This document shows positions 49,401-61,400 of a DNA stretch of 64,000 nt, in pieces. The translations under genes were made by a program, and so were the position numbers. Origin of the DNA: Apostichopus japonicus (taxonomy: Eukaryota; Echinodermata; Holothuroidea; Aspidochirotida; Stichopodidae). Position 1 is the stretch's first letter; each line of letters begins with the position of its first letter. The stretch covers positions 12,740,577-12,804,576 of the forward strand of contig NC_092582.1 of NCBI RefSeq assembly GCF_037975245.1, in the 5' to 3' direction. The notes below the pieces were generated by a model, which had not been told where the DNA came from, did no database searches, and saw only the letters and a list, made by a program, of their open reading frames with translations.

Positions 49401-52400
49401 GTGGCCTCTAATGTAACAGAAAAGCATGATAGATGATATGCTAGATTGGTTGACAAATTTTCAAAACACATAGAACAAATGTTATGGTGACTTTTAACCA
49501 GGATATCTGACTTGTGTCATAGAATTCATCAGAATGTGAAAATTGTTCCTAAAAGTTTACATCATAAACTGAGCAAGGAAGACTTCACTGAACTTTGGTA
49601 CCAACAGGAAATGTTTGTATTGGTTTAGTTCACTCAAATCCCTTTTTAAAAGCAGCTTTTAAAGGTATTTTAATACCTTTAAAAAGTAGTTAATAGTTTG
49701 CTCCAATAGTATCAGAGACTCCACTTCTTGTATCTTGTAAAGGTTTGACAAATATTTTCTTTTTCCATTTTCTCTTTGCAGTTTGTGGTGTCGATGTCCT
49801 ACGAACAGAACCAGGAATCATTACCTCTCCCGGTTTCATTGCCAACTATCCACCCAATGCCACCTGCAGTAATCTCATCCAAGCCCCAGAGGGAAATGTA
49901 ATAAGGATATCGCTGCAGTTCTTCAATCTCGAAGACTCTGCCCGCTGTGAGAAAGATGCTGTGTTGGTAAGATTTTATTGTGACGGCTGAAATAATCCAA
50001 TTCAACTTTATTTCTCATGTTATCGTAAGTTAAGTACAGTACAGTTCAATAGAAAAGTAATATAATGCCAAGACCCACTAGCAAACAGATACTGTTTACA
50101 AGGCAAGTGACCTTAAAGGTTAAAACATAACCAAAAAAGAGCTTCAATTCAATGAAAAGATAATTAACAAAATAATTTAACAAGAGAGGTATCTCACTCA
50201 CCAAGTTTGAAGAATATGGCCCAGCTGTTTAGGATGAGTTTTTGACACAAAATTGGACACACAAAGACACCCACATGCACACACATTAACAGGGACACGT
50301 TTTGACCCCTCCCTCCCTCAGTCATGGACTTTCAATTACCATGGGTTACCACACCATGGATGACCCCCGAGAGTAGCTACTCTGGAAAATTAATCATTAC
50401 CATGGCAACTGTTGCTATGGCAATTGACACAGCTGTGTATGGCCCAACTGGTAAAGGAACTACAGTATCTCATCCTCCCCATGGGAGCAATGAGATAATA
50501 AGTTCATAGTACACTGAACACAGTAGATTGCTCACCAACCTTTAACCTGATCAAGTGTATAGTAACTATTTCCTCTCCAAGGGACTCCTCGATACTTGCA
50601 TGACGCAACATGGTCGTGATCATAGGGGACTTGGGTCAATGGTGCATCGAGTTGTTTGTCTTCTACTTTTCCAGGCTCTTGCTTGCGTGAGTTTTGTTTC
50701 ATGTACAGAGGAGATGTACCGAGGTGTAGTCTCTGGCCCTGTAACTATCGTTAGAATCTATTGGTGTAGGACGTAGCTGTAAATAACCTATTGTGCCATT
50801 TAGATCAAAGCAACAAGCATTGTTAAAAGCCATGTTACAGTTAAGCAGTGTTTGATGCTAAGGAGGTTCTGCAGTTAAAACACACGATTGTGGTTGATCA
50901 GTCACAACTCTTCACACTTCAGAATGTCAAGAGTAGATGAGGATTCCGTCTCCACAAACGTTTGCCGCCTCTCGCGAACTCACCAACCTCTGTTCTTCCT
51001 CTTTGCTTAGATTTCCGACGTGTTGTCCTTGGCAGAGCCACTATCTTTCTGTGGAGAGTATCAACCACAGGGAATATTTTTGTCACAGAGCAACCAGGTC
51101 CGAGTCGTTTTCCGATCTGATGCCGAAGTTGAAGCCTCTGGCTTCCAGCTGTTCTTTGAGTTTGTGACTCCTGTTGGTAAGTTTCTATCATGTTTTTTCT
51201 ATAGTTTCGTTTAGTTTTGTTTCTTGCCTTGTAAAATTATCGTCAAGTAACTCTGATGCCTTGTTCTCTGTTCCCTTAATCTGAAGTTGTCTGCGTTAAT
51301 CGAATGATCTAATTATACGTAAAAAAGTGTGGAAAACGTGATTGGGATTTAACCAGATAATGTCAACAATTGTTCCTTCTTTTTCATGAAGTGTAGTTGT
51401 CAAACTTATGTGTTTTAAATAATATCACAATGGAAGATGTCTGGGCCCTGCCGTTATTCAAACGATTCACGTTCAATGTTGACCATCTTGTTCCTATGGT
51501 TATCCCGACATTTTATGCCCATTATCGTGCTTCTCTGCCTTTTCTCGACAAAAGCTACGGAATGCGGAACGGTCGTTCGAGATGCCGGCCAAGTGATAAC
51601 CTCACCCGGCTATCCAATTGCTTATAACAACAGCGAAGACTGCTCTGTGGGGATACTCAGCACCACAGGCTGTATTGAAGTCATTTTCACATACTTGGAT
51701 ATTGCCAGCAATAGGGACTGCGAACAAGACTACGTCCACGTAAGTTGGGTCAAAGGTCGCATATTTTCATAAGTGCATACCCCCTTTTTTTTTTGTTACT
51801 ACTTTTGGTTAATTTGGCAATTTTCTGGTTGTTTTCTATATATAGGAACCGTTATATGATTGGCTAAGATATTTTGATCGCTTCTATTCCCTTGATATTT
51901 TTCATTTTTTTCAAACATTTTTAGCCAACAAATTTTTTCCTTTTTTTTTGCTATGATGATCACCTTCAGATAAATGAGAAGAGAGAGAAAAAAAAAATGT
52001 CTTCATTGTTTTCATTTGATCATTATGTAGGTTGAAGATTTGATAAACCCCCAGTTCAACAGGAGGGTCTGTGGTGATACCATACCGCATCCATTCCAAT
52101 CTGGTTCCGGGTCGGTCAGACTGACCTTAGTCAGCGATGGGAATGTGACCGGTGGCGGATACGTTGCTGTGCCACTCTTTGTCGAATGTCCCTCTGCCAT
52201 CAACGTGGCATCAGAGTGGAGTCCCGTAAGCCTTTTTTACTCTCTCAGTTTTAACGGTGTCGTATTTATTCACCAATGGTATTGGTATTGAATGATACAA
52301 CGAGTAACTAAATAGATGTGGGCTGAATGTATGCACATTGTGGATGAGTGGATAGATGATTGTTTGGCATGTGTAATATGCTGGGTGGATGAGTGGATAG

Positions 52401-55400
52401 ATGAGGTTTGCCAGTAGATGGAAGAATAGATGGAAGAATAGATGTAGAATGATGGAGGGATGGATGGACGCCTGAATGAATACACTGAGGGAGGAATGAA
52501 TTGATTGTTTGGCATGTGTAATTTACTGGATGGATGAGGGGATAAATATGGTAGGTAACTGGATGTTAGAATGGATGAGGAAGGATGAAGGGATACACGT
52601 AGACTGGATTAATGGATGGGTGGATTGATGGGAGATGGGTGACTGTAAAAACTCCCTCTCCATTTGGAAGATTATCCGGTACAGGAAAGCGATTGCAAAT
52701 GTCTTTACCAAATTTCAACCTGTCTTAATGATTCAACTTGGTTATATTAGAAATATTACATGGCATTGAATTGTGAGGATCATTTTTACTGGTGTTATGA
52801 AATTTGCAGAAGAAACAGTCTGCCAGCAAAACTAATTTTTTGTGGAGAAAACATCCGTTTGGACGCCATCCAATTCTATCTTCACTCTGATTTATTTACA
52901 GTGTTCGGCTACTTGTGGTGACGGTATCCAAGAAAGAAACGTTACCTGTGTTAACGTCCTGAGCAATGAGGCCGTGTCCGATGAGAATTGTGACGACTCT
53001 GAAATATCCACGGAGAGATACTGTAACCTTGGTGAATGCCCAAGTGAGTATGATAATTCTGCACACAGTTTGTTTTTTTGCCGCGGATAACTAAAATGAA
53101 AGGTTAAAAATAGAAAAATGAAACGACAATGAGCATTCTGATCCATCCGAAAAATAGACGAGGCAATAAAAAAAAAAAAAATGAAAAAAAAAAAATATGG
53201 ATTTTCATGTAAATTGCTAAATGAAACATTGCATTTTACAAAGGTCTAAATTGAAATCAACTTCCTTTTGGCCAATTCTTGTAAACTGTGTCCAGGCGAT
53301 TGACGTAAGTGTCACTTATATATATATATGACTATCATCTTGTTGTATTACATCCAGGCTGCGACTTTGAAATAACAGAACAACAGTCAGAGGTTGTGAT
53401 GTTCCCTCCTGGCGGTGGTCCCTATGGCAACAACCAAGACTGTCGCATCACCATCTCCCACCCTACCCAATGTGTTACCATCGTCATCGTCTCATTCGAT
53501 CTGGAACCTGGCAGTGTGCCAGGACTGTGCGATAATGACTACGCCGAGGTGAGTACTTGTTAGATTTGAGTTTTTTACATTTTTTGGATACTTTGTTTTC
53601 ACTTTTGGCTAAAAAACCCTTCCTTTTGCATTCACCCATGGTTTTTTGCTCTTTTCAAATTTTCTCAAAAATTTTACAATATTTTTTTTTCAAATTGTAA
53701 ATACTTGCTTATTTCTTTGATAAGGTAACTGTAGCTGGCGAGATATTTCTCACGTTAAATGTATCAACGGGCAAATATTTGCCCGGATTTACATAGAGTA
53801 CCCAGCAACACAATGGTTCTCTTAATCAGTGGACTAAATATTTCAAAACAATAAAAGAAAGAAAAAATTGGTCACACATTTCCCAAAATACTCAATTGGA
53901 TTTCAATGAAGAATTTTGCAAGAAAAACAAGTGACACACCATTTTGACATATTTTGTGGCATAATTAATATCACAGCCTTGAGGAAGTAAAGTAAATGCT
54001 GTTGTATCAAAAGTTAAGCCATCATGGTTTCAACAGATGCATTGAATAATCCAACATATTTTTCAATGTTTTTATGTTGTTGTTGGTTTATAACAATTTT
54101 TCGATTCATAATGAAGAGTTGCAATACCATAGATGTGAACATGATTATATGGATGTCACCATCTTGTATCTTTAATAATAAGAATTAAGGTTTGCTTCCT
54201 CATAGCCGGGTACATTCCCTCTCTACGTACGTGGATCCTCGGTATTCTCCAAGACTTAATGTTTCAGCTTTTCCTCCCATCTTTTCTCCTTCATTCCAGT
54301 TCACCGATCTATCAAACCCGTTGGTCAGCCTAAAGCTCTGCGGGGATCCACGACCTTACCCACCTTTCGTATCCATTAGCAACAACGTAGTCATCAACTT
54401 CCATTCAGACGAGCAATTTGTCGGCAGTGGGTTCTCCTTCTATCCAAATTTTAACAACTGTCCAGTGTTCGCCTTCATCCCGGAACCATATGGCAGGGTA
54501 AGATTTGCATCATCTGGAAAGGATTACTCGCATAAAGTGTTACCAAGCAGACCATTACAATCTCAAATATTTCTCTTCTAGTTACATATTCAGGAGGTTT
54601 CCCGTTGCTCAAACTGCAGTTATCTTCTGAACTATTGTTTGCTGACTTGTAATTCATTATTTTTGCTCGTTTTGTTTATCGTTGTATGCTTTTATTCAGC
54701 GCTCCTTTGCATTCTTGTGGGTTCGTAGTAAGATCCTCTGCGGTAATAATGTGAATAGTGTTCCGCCAGGAATTTTCTTCTGAATTCCAAAGGTGTCCAA
54801 GTTTGCACATCCCGGTGGGGGACTATACATGACTTGCAAAAGTTGGACAAAGTTGCAGCTTTTATAACGATACTTGAAAATGGATGAAAGAATTTGAAAC
54901 TCTTTTGTTTCTGGTTCTCAAACAGTCTCATCATTTAGATTTCAGCAGAAGAATTTATTAATCTTAATGGAATGATTGTCTTTTTGTTCTTTTTCTTTTT
55001 TATTTTACCCCTTTTTTTTACACTTTTATAATTTCTCCTAGTGTTCTGAAACTTGTGGTGGAGGGGTCAGGTCTAGAAATGTAGTATGCATGAACCTAGC
55101 AACAAATACTCCAGTCAGTGAGGTTCTGTGTGGAAATTCACCATATCCCACTGAAGAACCATGTGGCCTGGAAGATTGCCCAAGTAAGTACACATTTTTT
55201 TTTGATGAATGTTTAAAGAAAAGATTGTTTTTTTTTTTTTTTTTGGTATGGATGATGCTTTTTCTTTCATTTTACTTATTGTCAGAAGATTACTGCTCCC
55301 TAGTGGAAGTTTATCAATCGTTTGTTGTTTCTTTTTTAAAATGGTTTAGCCTGCAGCCGTAACCTGACCGAGTCCGGCATCATAGAGAGCCCCGATGCTG

Positions 55401-58400
55401 GCAACGGCCAGTACCCTAACAACACTTTCTGTGAATACTACATCACCGTACCAGCTCCCCAGTGTATCTCTCTATCACTGGTAGAGTTTGACATTGAACG
55501 GAGTAACGATCGTGGACAGTGTAACGACTTTGTCAGGGTAAGACTTAACAGCGATTCATCTAATTCAGCAGCACAGCTTGTTCTTACCCAGTGGTGGTAG
55601 AAGATTGCCTTGGGGTGGTGGGGTGGGGGGGGCTGCGTATGATGTAATATTTTGTGCTCTTTGGTATCGCAGGAGGTTTACACTGCAGCATGTTCAGAAA
55701 TAATGTAATAATGATGTAATGTTATATAAATGTGTAATATAAATTTGTAATATTGATTCAGCCTTGTTGCAGCAGATTTGACTGCTGCTGCTGTTGCCAC
55801 AGATTCCCACTTTTGACCATATAGGGTTGTGTTTGTTAACTTGTAGTTTATCTTCTAGAACTGGAAGAAAGAGAGAGAAGAAGAAAGAACAGATTATAAT
55901 TGAGAAAGGGTTTCAGGTTATATATTATAAGCATCTGGTTTCGAAAGTGAACATATCTGTTACTGAATTGTATTCCTATGACTTCACGTTTGAGCTCATT
56001 TTTCTATGATGTAATACCATCTTTTCTTATAACCCCCAACCCCACCATTGCCCTGCAAGTTTTGCTCATTTTCCCCAATTTTTCAATTTATTCTGCCCAG
56101 CTCGTCGATCTTAACTTTCCGAACGCCGAATACCAGTTTTGCGAAAATCTGACAAACGTGGTGATTTCCCGTAGCAACATGTTATACTTTTCCTTCACGT
56201 CCGATGACTCTGGGACAGGGGGCGGTTATCAGGTTCTGGTCAATGCTCTGGAATGCCCGGACTTTGCCTATGACGTTGGACCCTTCAGTGAGGTAAGATT
56301 TCTCCGGTTGGCATTTACTACCTACCGTTCATGATTAGAACTTTTTTTTTCATTGAAGTGGTGCTGGATGTAATTAAAAAGGTCCTTCATTATCCTGGTT
56401 TGTTTTTTTTTTGGGGGGGGGAGGATGGGTGGTGGATGGGGCTTTATGATGCAGAATTACTAACAAGATCTGTCTGCTCCCAAAGTTGACAGCATTAAAT
56501 AGAATATTCTGGTAAAATGTTGTGCTCAAAAAGTTGAAAAAATTAAAAAGAGTGATTTTGTGCCAATAGATGTCCAGTAAATAGATATGTGGCTAATGTT
56601 GGATGTGAATGGTCCAGAATCCAGCTAAAAAAAATGACATTATTAAAGGAATAAAATCGATTATAGATATGTCGTAGACCGTTAAAAAAAAGAGGAAAAA
56701 AAAAAGACAAAAATACCTGCTCTCAGTACAGGTTTCTTACACTACCACATCTATTAGTGTTGAGAGTTTGAATGCAGCACAAAACTCCATAGAAAAAACA
56801 GACACATTAATATCATAATAATATATATAATCATAATAATCAGCAGTTATTTTTACAACGTTTAAGCGACCACAAATGTGGGAGAAGTCCGCAAGGGCTT
56901 ATGGATTACAACTTACACTTCGGGTGGCTTTTAACTCAAATTTTGAATCTTTTCAATTTAGAGAATCTTTTCAATTTTGAAAATAACACAAAACAAATTT
57001 TATTGCAACAAAATCGAAGTTCAGACTGTTCTGAATCTCATTTGCAGATGCTCTGCTGGTTAACATGAAGTTTGAAAAAAAAACATTTTTTGTGGGGGGG
57101 GGGGGGGGGATGATGTGTTAGAATTGATATGGATTAACATTGATATTTTAGGCCTTGAAACTGAGGAGCCAAGTTTGTCAGAAATTTAACCCTTTTCAAG
57201 GAGCATTTGAGAGATCTTTAAGCACATTTTTCAGCGGAATATCCTTAAACCGAATGCTTTTGATACATCACTAGAAACTCATAATATTTCCTTTTTTTTT
57301 GGACGAGGTCATTTCAAGACTAAAATTCTGACCCGAGTCATCCTTTCATACAAGTCACGCACGAAAGGCTGCTCAGGCATAATATTTAAGACAGGGAGAC
57401 GAAGATAAGGGATTTAAAGCTATTTGATCGTTGTTATCTTTGCCTAAATTAACTCTCCTACAAAATTGTCAGTGAAATCGATCAAGAGTGGATTTTTGAA
57501 CTTTTAGTTGTTCTTGAGATCAGGTTTCTTTCATTTGGCTGATGCTCTAATCCGTTGTCATTCTTTTCCGTAAGAAGTCCTCACCAGGTTATATATATTT
57601 CATCCGCGCTCTACCATTTGCAGGAAATAGTTTGAAAGTGGCGGTAGTAGTCTTTACTTGCATATTGACAAGATGTGGTATAAGGTTGGGTATTATGAGG
57701 GAGGGAACTTATATTACCCCCTCGGCTCACACCATCATCCCTCAACCCTTTTGTGTTTGTACCCTCTATTTTCACCACCATTGGTTATGTATTAAGTCTT
57801 AATATTTCCCCCCCTTTTTTTTTCCTTGTTAGTGCTCAGTTTCATGTGGAGAGGGAGGACTCATTTCGAGAAGTGTTCAATGTATCAATGTCATTACCCT
57901 ATCAGCAGTTGGTGATGAATTTTGTCCTAACATTCGTCCTAGAGATGTAATGCCTTGTGACCCACAAGAGGAATGCATACGTGAGTATTCATCATTACCC
58001 TGTTATATCCAATTAGTTTCCATGGATACCTGTTGTGAAATAAACCAGAACTTATCTCTTATCTTATCTTACTTTTATCATATCTCCTCCTATCTTATCT
58101 CTTAGCTAGTCCTTTCATCATTTATGAAAAGCCAATTAAAACTTTTAAAACAATTTTAAACAATTTTAAAACAATTAAATGCTGAAGTGTGTGATGCTAG
58201 GTGTTAGGCACATCATGTCCAAACCTGATGTTAATTTGTTTTTTTTTTCTTTATTCTTCTAGCGTGTGATGTAGCCATTACCGAGTCCGGGGAATTTCTG
58301 GACAGTTTTAACTATCCAGATTCTTATGACGCAAACCAACAATGCAGCTACTCAATTACAAATCCGGACGGCTGCGTGAGAATAACGCTCTTATTGTTTT

Positions 58401-61400
58401 CGCTGGATGACGGCGACAGTGTAGAGGTAGGTATCATGTACTTGTCGTTGTGTATGCTGGGACACTAGGTTCATTAATGTCGACTCATTAAGCTTCATTA
58501 ACAATAACAATACTTTATTATGATTATTTTCCATCAATTTTCAGATTAATATATATATATATTTAATTAGGGTAGTAGACGTCATGTTACATGACAGCCC
58601 TAGCTAGGCTGATACTACATGGGATTGCTCCCCCATCGTACAAATGGTATGTTCCTAAACCTGAGATGAACTCAAAGTCGGTCTAAGTTTTTTCCTAATT
58701 TTTTCGGAATTTGAAAGATGAAGTCGGGACAAGATATTTTACCGAACTTTACGTTACCTGTTTGCTGTAGAAGAACGTCTCCTTGGAGGCATTTGCGATG
58801 AAAATCATGTGTAAAATTCCATGAATCTTCAAGCAAGTTGTGTGTACGTGACAATGCAATTGCGTACAAAGCAATGGCAGGACAGAAAGGTACCTAAATT
58901 TTCAGAAAATCTTACAAGGACTGTCATCGGAGACTGAAATTTATGAGTCTAAATTTTGTCTCATCAACTCTAATGTATATCCATGGAAACGGAAGTGTGT
59001 CTTCTGACGTATTCCGAAGAGAGGAAATATTGATTTTTCTATTAATATTTTCTATTAAACATCTTCATTGATTATAAACAGCTTCATTGATTAAAAAAAT
59101 TGTATGTATGTATATGTGTATTTTAGATCCTCCTGCAAGCAGGAACTTGTAAAGAAGCCTCCTTGGCTTATCAAAGCCGCAAGCTGACCGAAATCAGTCT
59201 CTTAGATTCATATTTAACGTCCACAATTATGAATTGTCAATTGTCAGCAACTCTGTAACTGGACGACATACATTAATCTTGGAGTGACTCGAACCGGGGA
59301 CATAATGATTGGAAGGCACCGGCGTTAACCACTGAGCTAACACTCCTTAATTGGGTGGACCACTTTGGGTGGACCACTTAGTTGAGTGGACCACTTTGGG
59401 TGGACCACAAATTGGGTGGACCACAAATTGGGTGGACCACTTAGTCTAACAGAAAGACCAATAGGTCAGTTTCCTCAGATGCAAACACCAAAGACAAACA
59501 TGAAACTGTTGTGGCCATAGGGATATCATGTTTGAAATGCATAACAATGTATTTGTCCGTTCTTCATATTAAAAGTCATAACATTTTCCCACTGCCCGTG
59601 AGGATGGGTACAATCTCCGACATAAATGTGCCACACGACAAATATTTGACGATCGTTCACGGCAACAAATTTATAATCCATCTTTACATTTGTAGTTTGT
59701 TGACGACGGCTATGACGGTTTGACTGTGGAAGCAGCGGGAGAGAAACCGTTCAGTTCCTGGACGTCGCGTACCGGCGACGTGACCCTCACGTTTAGATCT
59801 GACGACGAAGACAACGATGGCTTCTTCAGGATGCTGCCTTTCTTCGTTGCTTGTCCCGTGTATGGATACATAGCTGGAGAATATGGTCCGGTAAGTTACA
59901 AGAGGGTTAGGGTGTGATTGGTTTAAAAAAACGGAGGTCTCCACCAGACCTCGACCCCTTGCTGTCGATGTTCAGAATGCACAAGGGTATAAGTTTTCTC
60001 TAAATCTGAAAAAAAAAAGCAGAATTAAAACGGCAACGCAGCAGAGATTTTCACCAGCCACCCACTTTTAGAAGCCAGGGGAGCAATAAAAGGACAAAAT
60101 CATGAAGGTTGATGTGATCTTCTCCAAATTGTATGTCTAGAAAAATGTTACCTTTTCCACAGTTGGTTGTTTAATACATTTACTCTGGTTGCAAATTAGT
60201 TTGGACAATCTTTTAAACCCAAATTTTGTTATGAATTAGGCAGTGTAATCATTAAGATATCATTTATGATGGCACCTACTGCAGCAGGTCGATTTTTAAG
60301 GGGCACACAGCAGTTATTGACATGGTTTTATGGGTTGTGTTCTTTAGCTTTACGGCAAGTGATGCGGGTCTCCGATAGCAACTTGACATCTGTGTCGTCG
60401 GTCAAATTCGGGCAGACCGATCTTTTTATCTTTGGTGGACCAAGCCTTGTTTGTTTTATCCATCTGTTTAATTTTGCTTTCTATTACCACTGCTTTAAGA
60501 AATGTCTTTGCCCCATTTCGTAGTGCTCTGCCGAATGTGGAGAGGCAGTCAGGACCCGCGTCGTCCAGTGTGTAGTATTAGAGACCGGGATCCCCGCAGA
60601 CGACAGACTTTGCAACGATCCGCTCCCTGAAAGTCAAGAGACATGTGACTTGGAACCTTGCCCAAGTGAGTACGAAGGAATCGATAACGATTATTGTTAC
60701 ATTAAAGTTATTAATAATCCTCTCCCTCTCCACCTTGGGGATGATCCAATAGGTAATCCTAGGCGATTGCCTAGAGTCTCTCATGGTAAAGTGCCCCCTC
60801 CCCATGGTCAAGGAACCTCTGTAAATACTTCACAAGCAATGTCATAGCAGATAGCAAATCTTAATATTTGGATGGGAGTATGGGTTTCATCATGTAGTGT
60901 ACCTGTAGCAGATTAAATTACATTTAATTTGCAATGCTACTCTCTCTGAGACTCGGTTGCCATGGGCATGGGAGCCCTCCATGATTAGTTAGTGTGATGA
61001 TCTTCATTGTAGTAGTTTATATGGATTGGATCCATCTCTGAGTGTCATGTAGTTAAATTAGATTACTTCCGGTTTGGAACGAATCTCTCCCCGACAGTCA
61101 AGATCAGTGTGAAAACTGAATTCCATGCCGTAAAGTGAGTTCACGTAATCCAACAAATTTGATGATATCATAAATTTGAAGTAAAATTTAAAAGTTCAAA
61201 TTTGCAAAGTTATGTGATTTAATGGTTCGGTAACTGAGACCCTGTCTAAGTGAGGTCATTTTAATCCATAACAGTTAATTACATGATCTGTTAATTACCT
61301 TCTTCATGTCCATCTCTGTCGTGCAAGTTCATTTTAATTAATTTCCAGCCAGCGAGAGCACCTACCTTGTAGCTGCATGTAGCTTTGTAAATCTGTTTTA

